Origin: Cecembia calidifontis
GTDB lineage: Bacteria; Bacteroidota; Bacteroidia; Cytophagales; Cyclobacteriaceae
Length of the DNA: 64,000 nucleotides
NCBI RefSeq assembly: GCF_004216715.1
Contig: NZ_SGXG01000001.1
Span: 2,051,001-2,115,000, forward strand
Reading direction: 5' to 3'
This document shows, one piece after another, positions 44,895 to 53,529 of the stretch. The position numbers were made by a program, and so were the translations under genes. The notes below the pieces were generated by a model. It was not told the origin of the DNA. It was given only the letters and a program-made list of their open reading frames with translations, and made no database searches. Each line of letters starts with the position of its first letter. The stretch's first letter is position 1.

Positions 44895-46028
44895 ATGCGT
44901 ATAATTTTGTTGGTTATTTTAATTTTTATTTTAGTTGATTGCACCCAGAAATCAATAAAGCAGGAATACCTTTCAGTTCCTTCGGAACAAATTATGGTTT
45001 CAACTTTTGAAATGCAGGAGTTTAGCTGTTTGCTGCCGGATGAATTGGTTGAAGAGAGAAGGTTTGTTCTATTGGAAAATGACCAAGTGGGAAGTGAAAT
45101 TTTCAATATTGATAAATTGATCAAAAGGAATGGTAAATACTATGTGTTGGATTGGGCTTACAAAAGCATCCTAATATTTGATGATTCTGGAAAATTCATC
45201 AAACGATTTAATTTGAGCGGAGAGGGACCGGGCAAATATAGTAGGATAAGTGATTTTGATGTGGATATTTCCGGTAAGCTATATGTTTTGGATGCTACTT
45301 TGAAGAAACTGTTTGCGTACGATAGGGATTTTAGGTTCCAAAAAGACTTTAGATTAGGTTTTGACGCAGAAAAAATCATATACTTGGAAGAAGGTGGATT
45401 TCTTTTTGCTTTGTCTCCTTGGAATGGTTTGGGTTATGATGGGTATAGATTTGTTAAAACTGACCTTGAACTGAAAGTACAAGAGACCTGGATGAAATTT
45501 GATGATCATGTGGATCAGAATTTTGTTTTTGACTTTGGATTTACCCTATCTGATGTCATTGTATTTAACAGACCTATAGAAAATGATATCTTTATTTTTT
45601 CCCGTGATGGAAACTTTGAGCGAATAGTTAAGATGGATTTTGAGCAATTTAATGTACCCGATAATGTCAGGAGAGATTTGGAAACATTTATGCCAAAGCT
45701 TTCGGATTTCCGTTTCCTCAATAAGTTTGCGGCAAAGACACCAAACAATTTTATCCTTACCGTTGGGTATGGCCTTACATCCAATAGAAACCTTATCTTG
45801 GATACCCAATCCAACAAGGGATTTATAGAAAAACCACTAGCATTGTCAGATGACATTGGTAACTTAAGGAGTATGTTTCTTACATTTTCATTTATTGACA
45901 ACAATGATCTTGTCAGCTACATCCACCCCGACCGAGTAGATGAAGCGAAGAGCATTGGTCTGCCTGATCACGTCGTGACGCATTTGGAAGAGGAAGGGTA
46001 TGTGCTTTGCGTGGATAGGTTGCGTTGA
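44895..46028 (+). CDS. six-bladed beta-propeller lipoprotein 1
   Basis: A 377-residue protein. The signal ends in the lipobox-like LILVDC, with Cys17 as the likely lipid anchor (MRIILLVILIFILVDC). Repeats such as KYYVLDWAYKSILIFDDSGK and SGKLYVLDATLKKLFAYDRD are propeller blades with the I(F/Y)D(xx)G strand-turn pattern. Similar proteins follow small exported peptides in Bacteroidota. It probably sits on the outer membrane or in the periplasm and could bind the preceding peptide. Paralogous to the interrupted gene at 46785-48977. Confidence 0.78.
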   Translation: MRIILLVILIFILVDCTQKSIKQEYLSVPSEQIMVSTFEMQEFSCLLPDELVEERRFVLLENDQVGSEIFNIDKLIKRNGKYYVLDWAYKSILIFDDSGKFIKRFNLSGEGPGKYSRISDFDVDISGKLYVLDATLKKLFAYDRDFRFQKDFRLGFDAEKIIYLEEGGFLFALSPWNGLGYDGYRFVKTDLELKVQETWMKFDDHVDQNFVFDFGFTLSDVIVFNRPIENDIFIFSRDGNFERIVKMDFEQFNVPDNVRRDLETFMPKLSDFRFLNKFAAKTPNNFILTVGYGLTSNRNLILDTQSNKGFIEKPLALSDDIGNLRSMFLTFSFIDNNDLVSYIHPDRVDEAKSIGLPDHVVTHLEEEGYVLCVDRLR

Positions 46029-46236
46029 ACGGCTGGATTTAATAAGTTGATTCTAAATGGAAAATCATATAAAACCTTTTCATGGTGTAAATTGATTCGC
46101 TGATTTCTGTTTAAAGAAAGGAACATAGTGAGTAGTAGTTATATGCAAAAATGAAAGGGGGTTTTTACGTCCTTTGTTTAGATTTTCTAAACTTCCCTTG
46201 TTCATTGTGAAATTTGAGCTTTACGCTTTTTTCACA

Positions 46237-46385
46237 AATTGCACTCTAATTTTTCTCAAAAACTATAAAAAAAGTTTATTATTTTGGAGAACACATGTTT
46301 AATTACTAATTATTTGGTTTTTCGGGGGGGGGGGGTAAACTAATTTTTAAAAGATTATTCTGAATTTGACTATTGGAATAGTACA
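46237..46385 (+). promoter_or_regulatory. conserved poly-G leader 3
   Basis: Third copy of the leader, with twelve G at 46324-46335 in the same position. The peptide gene starts 186 bases after the run, nearly the same spacing as in leader 2. The rest of 46029-46521 has no gene. Confidence 0.72.
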
Positions 46386-46521
46386 AAAATATTTAAAGTG
46401 CTGATTGTTAGTGTATAAGATATTTTTTAATTCAAATTTTTAATACTATAATTGAGTGAGTTTAGTTGAGGCCTTAACTGATACATCAAAATTATTTTGT
46501 TTAACCAAAATTAAATTATTT

Positions 46522-46695
46522 ATGAAAAAGCTAATTTCATTATCAGTTGCATTTGTCTTGGCATTTTCAATGAATGTTATGATTACAAATGCCGAAGAGT
46601 CTTTGCAAGGCGGTTGTATTGGAACGGGAGAGTGTGTAATTACTTATCCAGATGGAAAAGTAGTACATTCAACTGGCAGCTGGAGAGAGTTTTAA
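46522..46695 (+). CDS. small secreted peptide (57 residues) with CxxxxxC
   Basis: ATG at 46522 is preferred over a frame start at 46456 because it opens a clean Sec signal (KKLISLSVAFVLAFSMNVM) with cleavage near ITNA. The mature peptide begins about EESLQGGCIGTGEC and ends STGSWREF, with two cysteines six residues apart. It stands under leader 3 and is followed after 89 bases by a beta-propeller lipoprotein gene. A TGTATATGAAACAGCC-like inverted repeat (about 46718-46741) follows the stop and may terminate part of the transcripts. Confidence 0.75.
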   Translation: MKKLISLSVAFVLAFSMNVMITNAEESLQGGCIGTGECVITYPDGKVVHSTGSWREF

Positions 46696-46924
46696 AAGAT
46701 GTAGGGTTCAACAAATGGCTGTTTCATATACAGCCATTTGTTGATTTTTTGAAGAAATTAAATTTAACTTAAATTACCATATTTATGCGAAGCAAAATTA
46801 TCAGAATAGTTTTCTCTTCTTGGCTTTTCGGATTTATTTTGTGTTGTGAACAAAAATCACGTGAAAATTCAATTTTAGAGAATGAAGAAATTAAATTTAA
46901 TTATAAAAATTCTGAATTCCTATA

Positions 46925-48022
46925 TTCAAGTCATAAATGCAACACTAAGGGTTTAAGGGAAGGAACCTGGGTTCCTTCCCTTAGGCTGAAAATATTAATT
47001 TAGTGTTGTCATGAATAAATTTAAACATCTCAGCCAGGAACAAAGGTACCAAATAGAGGCTTTATTTAGAAACGGAACTTCCCAGACCAAAATCGCTGCG
47101 ATTATCGGTGTCAACAAAAGTACTGTATCCAGAGAACTTCAAAGAAATACCGGCAAGAGGGGCCGTTATAGCGGTGAATATAAGGCTGCAGTTGCCCAGA
47201 ACCGTACAGACGAAAGACATAGACTCAAGAGAAAGCGAATCAAATTTACCGAGTCCCTTAAAGAAGAGGCCCGCAAATTCCTTGTTGTTGACAAATTGAG
47301 CCCAGAGCTAATATCGGTCACCTGGAAGAAACAAGGTAAAGAAGGGGTTTGTCATGAGACACTCTACAACTGGATATTTACTGCCAAAAAAAGTAGCCAT
47401 TGGAGATACCGAAGGGACAGGGAGCTTTACAAGAATCTCCGGCATGGTAAAAGAAAGCGTAAGAGAGGTAATTACAGGCATACCAGAGGAATTATCAGGG
47501 AGAGAGTTCCAATTGACCAAAGGCCTCCTGTAGTTGAAAAAAGACAAAGGATAGGAGATATTGAAGTAGACCTTATGATGGGGAAAAACCACAAATCAGC
47601 TCTTTTGGTACTGGTGGACAGGGCAACCTTGGTTACTACCATAGAGAAACTTGATGGTAAAAATGCAGATATCATTGAACAGAAAATAGCAAAGAGAATA
47701 CAGAGAATTGGTGCTTCGTTCTTCAAATCAATCACTTTCGATAATGATATGGCATTCGCAAACCATTATAAAATCAGAGATAAATTCAATATCCCAACAT
47801 TCTTTACAAGACCATACACTTCACAGGATAAAGGAACAGTGGAAAACAGAATCGGACTTATCAGGGCTTTCCTGCCAAAGGGTACTGACCTCAATCAAAT
47901 CTCTCGGGAACACATCCAAAATATAGAAACCAAAATCAATAACAGGCCAATAAGAAAGTTTAATTATCTTAGTCCTATCGAATGTCTAATGAAAAAATTA
48001 GGCGTTGCATTTATGACTTGAA
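46925..48022 (+). mobile_element. IS30-family element
   Basis: Inverted ends TTCAAGTCATAAATGCAAC (46925) and its complement ending at 48022, with an inner hairpin GGGAAGGAACC/GGTTCCTTCCC just inside the left end. About 1.1 kb with one transposase gene. Confidence 0.88.
47011..48021 (+). CDS. IS30-family transposase
   Basis: A 336-residue transposase with the N-terminal helix-turn-helix FKHLSQEQRYQIEALFRNG and IAAIIGVNKSTVSRELQRN, and an rve-type core: IGDIEVDLMMGK (Asp), FKSITFDNDMAF (Asp) and TSQDKGTVENRIGLIRAFLP (Glu). Intact. Its stop lies inside the right inverted repeat. Confidence 0.94.
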   Translation: MNKFKHLSQEQRYQIEALFRNGTSQTKIAAIIGVNKSTVSRELQRNTGKRGRYSGEYKAAVAQNRTDERHRLKRKRIKFTESLKEEARKFLVVDKLSPELISVTWKKQGKEGVCHETLYNWIFTAKKSSHWRYRRDRELYKNLRHGKRKRKRGNYRHTRGIIRERVPIDQRPPVVEKRQRIGDIEVDLMMGKNHKSALLVLVDRATLVTTIEKLDGKNADIIEQKIAKRIQRIGASFFKSITFDNDMAFANHYKIRDKFNIPTFFTRPYTSQDKGTVENRIGLIRAFLPKGTDLNQISREHIQNIETKINNRPIRKFNYLSPIECLMKKLGVAFMT

Positions 48023-49403
48023 CATGGCATTAGAGTATAATTTCAATAGAATATTTGCGCTAAAACTAGTTGAAGTTAATAGGAAAAACGATTTTTCAAG
48101 AGTACATAATTTTCAACAGAACGCACCGTTCGATCGTTATTTTTGGATTGCAAATGGTGAAACTCAAACCTTGGAAAAATATGACCTCAATTTTGAATTA
48201 CAAAGTTCCGTAGGGTCTAAAGGGTTTGGTCCATCAGAGTTTTCTCAAGCACATGTTTTTTATTCTGAAAAAAATAAAATTTTGGTTCATGATTTCCGGC
48301 AAACGGCAATAAAGGAAGTAAATTTCCTCCAAAATGACATTAGCCATTTTAAATTGAATACTTATTTTTATTCACCTGCATTTTTTTCAAATAGTCAGGT
48401 TTTAATAAAATATTCTGACAATGAAGGTTTTACAGACGAGTTAGAATTTAAACTAGTGAATATTAAGGAAGGTGATGTTGCAAACACAATAAAAATTCCA
48501 ATCGAAAGCACTCAACACGCTTCAAAAGTTTTCGAAGGAGACTTTAGACTGAATGATAGTTTCGGAGTATATTTTAATTATTGCGTTGGTAGGTTATTTG
48601 TTTTTGACCGCAAAGAAAAAAAATTCTTAAGATCTATTAGCACTATTGACAAAACGCCTCCCCCGCGAGCAGAATTTAAATCCTTTGGAGGTGGAATGAA
48701 AGTGTTAGTTAATGTTCCTTCTTACCAAATGTTTATGGATGGTTTTTTGGATCAAAATGATTATTTCTGGCTGCTAAATGATATTTCCAATGAAAAAGAT
48801 ACAAAGGTGATAGACGTTTATTCAGTTACTGAATCTCATGGCAACGAATATCAATTCAGTATTAAAGTTCCTAATTTAACTGATGGTCAGGAGGCTGTTA
48901 AAATTTTTAAAGTAGGTAAGAATTTATTGGTTTTTTATGAAGATTTGACCATTGTTAACTATGAAATACTTGAATAGTATTAGTACGATTGCACTTTCCT
49001 TTTTATTGTTTTATTCAGCATTAGAGAAAATATTTAATTTCAATGCATTTATTATTGGAATTGGGTCCGGAAATTTAATACCATCTTATTGGAGTTATTA
49101 TTTAGCGCACATTGTTGTTGGCCTCAAAGGCCTAATAGCTATTTTAGTTTTTGTTTTAAAACGAAAAACCCTTGTGTATTTTTCAGTTGTTATATTGGTG
49201 GTTTTTTACATGGTTGTTTATTTTACTACTAACCTCCAGAATTGTGGTTGTTCTTTATTTTTGGAAAGAATAAATCTATAATACTCCCCATTTGTTGGAC
49301 CAAAAGTATCAGTTGCTAAGTTAATTTATTTATTTGTTAATATATCCTTAGTTGTCCTATTTCCCAAGGGGACCCTTGGGAAATAAGACAACTAACTTTT
49401 GCT

Positions 49404-50240
49404 TTATGCTGCTTTTTGGGTTGCCCCAAAATACCTTTCCCCGGGCTTCTCCCTGGTGGTATGATGGACCTTTTGGTTGTAATATTCAATATACTTTTTG
49501 ACACCTTTGAGCAGGTCATAACCGTCCTCGCTTGGGTTCAGATAGATGTAATCATACTTGATCGACTTCCAGAACCTTTCAATATATACATTGTCCAAAG
49601 CCCTTCCCTTTCCGTCCATTGATACTTTGATATCCAGCCCTTCAAGGTAATTGATCCATAAGGCTGATGTGTACTGGCTTCCCTGATCGGAATTGACTAT
49701 CTCTGGCTTACCATATTCTCTGATGGCCTCTTCGATTACCTGCTTACACCATTTGGCGTCCTGACTGTTGGATATACCCCATGACAGTATCCTTCTGCTG
49801 TAAACATCCATGACTGCGGTCAGGAACATAAACCCCTTCTGCATCGGAATGTAGGTGATATCGGTTACCCACACTTGGTTGGGTCTTTCAATCTTTAAGT
49901 TCCTGAGAAGATAAGGCCTGATATATTCACGCAAACCGGATTTGGTAAGGTTCTTCCTCCTGTAAAGGGTTTCCCTGCCCATCAGCCTGAAAAGCCTCCT
50001 GATGCGCTTTGGGCCGACAACGAAGCCCAGTCCTGTCAACAGATAGACCATCGACACAACGCCTTCAGTAGGGTGATCGGTAAGATGCCTGTCCATGATT
50101 CCCATAAGTTTCAGATTGACCTCGTTTTCCCCTTTTGGTTTGTAATATAGACTGCTTCGGGGAACCTCCAATACTTCACACTGTCTCCTTATAGACAGCC
50201 CCTTATAATCAGAACAAATCAATGTCGCCCGATCTTTCAT
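49404..50240 (-). CDS. IS3 transposase OrfB, copy 3
   Basis: The same 278-residue rve transposase as copies 1 and 2. Intact and in the same frame relation to OrfA. Confidence 0.95.
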   Translation of the reverse strand: MKDRATLICSDYKGLSIRRQCEVLEVPRSSLYYKPKGENEVNLKLMGIMDRHLTDHPTEGVVSMVYLLTGLGFVVGPKRIRRLFRLMGRETLYRRKNLTKSGLREYIRPYLLRNLKIERPNQVWVTDITYIPMQKGFMFLTAVMDVYSRRILSWGISNSQDAKWCKQVIEEAIREYGKPEIVNSDQGSQYTSALWINYLEGLDIKVSMDGKGRALDNVYIERFWKSIKYDYIYLNPSEDGYDLLKGVKKYIEYYNQKVHHTTREKPGERYFGATQKAA

Positions 50241-50530
50241 ATCCCCAGTTTCTTGCAGCTTTTTTTTAAAAAGTCATTCTCTACTTTTAGCTCTCCGATC
50301 TGGGCATAGAGCTGCTCAAGGGCAGGGCCTTCTTCCTTTTTCTTTGAATGCTCCTTTTCAAATACAGCTGACATATTATCCAAAAACTCACCCTTCCACT
50401 TGGATATAATCACAGGGCTAACATCGAACTTCTTGGACAATTCAGCCAATGTAAACTGATTCTTGATTGCTTCAAGGGCTACTTTTGCCTTGAACTCAGG
50501 AGAAAACTTTCGTCTTGTTTGCTTGTTCAT
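50237..50530 (-). CDS. IS3 transposase OrfA, copy 3
   Basis: The same 97-residue helix-turn-helix and coiled-coil subunit as copies 1 and 2, with the slippery A-run before its stop. Confidence 0.95.
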   Translation of the reverse strand: MNKQTRRKFSPEFKAKVALEAIKNQFTLAELSKKFDVSPVIISKWKGEFLDNMSAVFEKEHSKKKEEGPALEQLYAQIGELKVENDFLKKSCKKLGI

Positions 50531-50784
50531 AAGGTTAAATTTAAACAGTTTTTTTTAACTTAACCTCTGGTCTCAATTTTGGGGAGTATTATAATCCAAT
50601 GACTAATCAACTGATCTTAATATTTCTTTTGGGTTTGTCTCTCTTCAATTTGATAAGAGAAAAAATCATAAAGAGTTGAACAACTAAATAATAAGAGTTT
50701 TAATCAACTTATAATGGAATGTGATCATATGATTGGATTATAGGCCCCCTGTTGGTTCAAGGATTTGGATGTTTCAATTCGCTA

Positions 50785-50890
50785 CGGCAAATGGGCGGCA
50801 TTACCACCAGTCTTCAAACTGTATAGATGCAGTCTGAAGACTGCTGCTAATATAGTCCAAGTCCGCCTGCCTTGGGCAGGTCTAAAGACT
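50785..50890. repeat. palindrome cluster downstream of hutH
   Basis: Contains CAGTCTGAAGACTG and CGCCTGCCTTGGGCAGG hairpins bounded by CAAGTC/GACTTG. The CAAGTCTGAAGACTTG-type core also occurs inside the lipoprotein gene at about 18460. It may act as a terminator for hutH. The rest of 50680-50894 shows no gene. Confidence 0.55.
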
Positions 50891-50894
50891 TGAA

Positions 50895-52466
50895 CTAATA
50901 TCTATCAAAATTCTCTGACCATTGCGTCTCCAAAGCCAACCCTTTCTTCTCAGCCACTTCTCTGGCTAAGGCAAGCAATTCTCCACTTTGGATGATTGCA
51001 ATGGCGGTTTCCATGTCTTCATACATGAGTTGATCTTCGGTGATATGTTTGATTTTGGTACGCACATGTTCATAAAGAGCTGTCATGATCTTTCCTGATT
51101 TCATTGGTGCATGAAAGTCCACTGCTTGGGCTGCACAGAAGAGCTCTACTCCTAGGATTTTCTCTACGTTTTCGATCACCTGCAAGGCTTTTCTGGCTCC
51201 AATACTCCCCATGCTCACATGGTCTTCCTGACCCAGGGAGGTAGGAATACTGTCGGCGGATGAAGGAAAACATAGTCCCTTATTCTCAGAAGCCAAAGCT
51301 GCCGTAGTGTATTGGGGGATCATAAAACCAGAGTTCAAGCCGGTTTCTTTGAGAAGTAACTTGGGTACTCCCGGTGTGTCGCCTTCCAAGGAAAGGTAAA
51401 TCCTACGGTCGGAGATATTGCCGATTTCGGATGCGGCCAAACAAGCATAATCCAATGGCATAGCAATGGGTTGACCATGAAAGTTGCCTCCGCTGATGGT
51501 ATGGGTTTCATTAAAGACCACAGGGTTGTCGGTAACAGAGTTGATTTCGGTCTCCAGCATGTGCTTCAAATGCAGCCATGCATTGCGGGAAGCTCCATGT
51601 ACTTGGGGCATGCAGCGCAGGGAATATGGATCCTGCACCCGGGCACAGGTGGCATGGGAATGCACAATCTCAGATTCATGTAAGAGGTTGAGGATGGTCT
51701 GCGCCACATGTTGATTGCCTGCATAGGGTCGGAGTTGATGGAGTTCGGTAGAAAATGGCTTGATAGAGCCCAATAGCCCTTCCAGCATCATGGCTCCTGT
51801 AATGTCTGCATGGGCGAGGATATTGTAAAAGCGCTCTAGAACTTTCACTCCAAAGGCTGCAATAAACTGCGTGCCGTTGATCAATCCTAGTCCTTCTTTG
51901 GGGCCAAGGTGGATGGGGGACAGCTGATGCTGTTGGAGGACTTCTGCTGCCGAGCGTATTTTTCCGCCTTCATGCACCTTTCCCAATCCGATCAGCGGTA
52001 AAAATAAGTGGGAGAGGGGAGCGAGGTCACCCGATGCGCCTACCGAACCTTGTTTGGGTACCACTGGAATAATATCATTTTCAATATGCCAAAGTATCCT
52101 ATCCAAGGTTTGTTCCTGTATACCGGAGAAGCCCTTGGCTAGCGCATGAAGCTTCAGGATCAGCATCAGCTTGGAAATCTCCACAGGAATAGGCTCGCCT
52201 ACACCTACTGCATGGCTTTTGAGCAGGTTTTCCTGGAGTTTACGGGTCTGATCGGGAGAGATCAGCGTAGTGCACAATGGCCCAAAGCCTGTATTGATGC
52301 CATAGACCGGCTGGCCATTGGTTACGATTTTTTCGACCGCAGTAGCACTGGCTTTTACTTTTTCCCGTGTTTCAGGGCTGAGGATTCCTTTTATGTTTCC
52401 ATTGGCGATGCCTAGGGCGATGGAGGCGGTGAGGTGTTGTTGGGCGTATTGGAAGGTTTTCTTCAT
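50895..52466 (-). CDS. hutH: histidine ammonia-lyase
   Basis: First step of histidine catabolism, deaminating histidine to urocanate. The Ala-Ser-Gly triad that forms the MIO electrophile is in QGSVGASGDLAPLSHLF. Other family segments are YGINTGFGPLC near the start, SVTDNPVVF, GGNFHGQPIAM and EDHVSMGSIGARK. ATG at 52466 (MKKTFQYAQQHL) is preferred over 52484. It is complete, and was probably once contiguous with hutI and hutU, which now lie 23 kb away beyond the accessory insert. Confidence 0.97.
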   Translation of the reverse strand: MKKTFQYAQQHLTASIALGIANGNIKGILSPETREKVKASATAVEKIVTNGQPVYGINTGFGPLCTTLISPDQTRKLQENLLKSHAVGVGEPIPVEISKLMLILKLHALAKGFSGIQEQTLDRILWHIENDIIPVVPKQGSVGASGDLAPLSHLFLPLIGLGKVHEGGKIRSAAEVLQQHQLSPIHLGPKEGLGLINGTQFIAAFGVKVLERFYNILAHADITGAMMLEGLLGSIKPFSTELHQLRPYAGNQHVAQTILNLLHESEIVHSHATCARVQDPYSLRCMPQVHGASRNAWLHLKHMLETEINSVTDNPVVFNETHTISGGNFHGQPIAMPLDYACLAASEIGNISDRRIYLSLEGDTPGVPKLLLKETGLNSGFMIPQYTTAALASENKGLCFPSSADSIPTSLGQEDHVSMGSIGARKALQVIENVEKILGVELFCAAQAVDFHAPMKSGKIMTALYEHVRTKIKHITEDQLMYEDMETAIAIIQSGELLALAREVAEKKGLALETQWSENFDRY

Positions 52467-52839
52467 GTTTTTAGTTTTTGCCACAAAGGCGCGAAGGCAC
52501 TAAGGAAATTTTTTTTGGTTTGCCAAAAAGATGCAAAGGCACTAAGTTTTCTTTATAATTGGTATCTGTGTTAAGTAGATTAATAGTTATTGCTTTATTT
52601 TTTTCAATAATGAGATATTACAACAATTTTGTTTTAACATTTTCTTTGCGCCTTCTTGGCTTTGTGGCATTACAATTCATTCCAAAATTAGTCAGTTCTA
52701 TTCATAGTTATAAATACCATTATTATTATATATTGATAACCTCAGCTTATTAAAAATTAAACGGTTAAATTCAACTGCTGACTTGAGTTTATTGAGGGGA
52801 CAATGTATATTTTATCTTATAAATCTAAACTTTTAAAAG

Positions 52840-53232
52840 ATGGAATATGATGATCTAAGTTTTGAAGAAGAGAGAATTGGGAAAGTAATTGTGAATGCAT
52901 CTTTCAAAATTCATAGGAGCATTGGGCCCGGGCTTTTAGAAAAAATCTATGAAGTTTGTCTGGCACATGAACTGAGGAAAGCAGGTTTGGATGTGGAAAG
53001 ACAAGTTATTATTCCTATTCAGTATGATGGGATACAAATTGATGAAGGTCTGAGGTTAGATTTATTGGTGGAAGATAAAGTTATCATTGAGATCAAATCA
53101 GTAGAACAAGTAAACCCTGTTTGGGAAGCGCAAATAATCAGTCATTTGAAATTGACAGGTTTGAGTTTAGGCTATTTGATTAACTTCAATGTTCCTTTAA
53201 TCAAGAATGGTATTAGGCGATTCCGTAATTGA
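52840..53232 (+). CDS. GxxExxY protein (PDDEXK-like)
   Basis: A 130-residue protein with the signature GPGLLEKIYEVCLAHELRKAG and IPIQYDGIQIDEGLRLDLLVEDKVIIEIKS, in which Asp and Glu-x-Lys resemble a PD-(D/E)XK nuclease core. It ends NGIRRFRN. Such genes are common, often mobile, and of unknown role. The region 52485-52839 before it holds CACAAAGG repeats and no gene. Confidence 0.88.
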   Translation: MEYDDLSFEEERIGKVIVNASFKIHRSIGPGLLEKIYEVCLAHELRKAGLDVERQVIIPIQYDGIQIDEGLRLDLLVEDKVIIEIKSVEQVNPVWEAQIISHLKLTGLSLGYLINFNVPLIKNGIRRFRN

Positions 53233-53239
53233 ATTAAAG

Positions 53240-53529
53240 ACTTAAAAATATTGCCACTAAGACTCAAAGACACAAAGGGAATTCAAAAAGGGTATAGCCA
53301 CAAAGACACAAAGACAAAAAAGAAATTCATAAAATGTATATCCAGAAAATGCAAAGAACAAGTGTAGAGATGTAATAGTAGTTATACCTAGGCTTCAAAT
53401 TCCCTTATTTAAAATAGCTTTGTGTCATAGTGCCTTCGTGGTATCAAAGAAAAAAACCTTAGTGCCTTTGTGGCAAAATCAAATAATCTTTGTGCCTTCG
53501 TGCCTTTGTGGCATCAAAAACTTTGGATC
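53240..53529. repeat. cluster of CACAAAGG and TTTGTGCCTTCGTG repeats
   Basis: Plus-orientation copies (about 53265 and 53300) and complementary copies (about 53425, 53460 and 53490) of the short repeat bracket an AT-rich centre, forming a large imperfect hairpin that reaches the start of the LysR gene. Confidence 0.7.

Larger units (their letters stand above)
46785..48977 (+). pseudogene. six-bladed beta-propeller lipoprotein 2, interrupted by IS30
   Basis: The 5-prime part (46785-46924) encodes a lipoprotein signal with GFILCCEQK, and the 3-prime part (48023-48977) encodes the propeller with blades such as YFWIANGETQTLEKYDLNFE, GSKGFGPSEFSQAHVFYSE and LFVFDRKEKKFL. Removing 46925-48022 (1098 bp, divisible by three) joins them in frame to 364 residues, close to the paralogue at 44895. 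No exact target duplication is visible. The tail overlaps the next gene by 17 bases. Confidence 0.8.
49277..50593 (-). mobile_element. IS3-family element, copy 3
   Basis: 1317 bp, same ends and proteins as copies 1 and 2, with ATC duplicated at 49274-49276 and 50594-50596. Confidence 0.96.
48961..50679 (+). pseudogene. MauE/DoxX-like redox membrane protein, interrupted by IS3 copy 3
   Basis: ATG at 48961 is used. The 5-prime part (to 49276) encodes a membrane protein with LLFYSALEKIFNFN, a further helix pair and an NCGCSLF motif, the cysteine pair expected in MauE-like vitamin-K-reductase-fold proteins. Removing 49277-50593 with one ATC duplication adds RINPMTNQLILIFLLGLSLF and restores a 132-residue frame ending at 50679. 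MauE-like proteins support disulfide formation in the periplasm. Here it follows Cys-containing peptides, consistent with oxidation of them. Confidence 0.75.

Noticed and set aside
52559..52753. 64-codon frame upstream of the GxxExxY gene
   Set aside because: It consists largely of repeat-derived and AT-rich sequence, with no recognisable domain or start signal.
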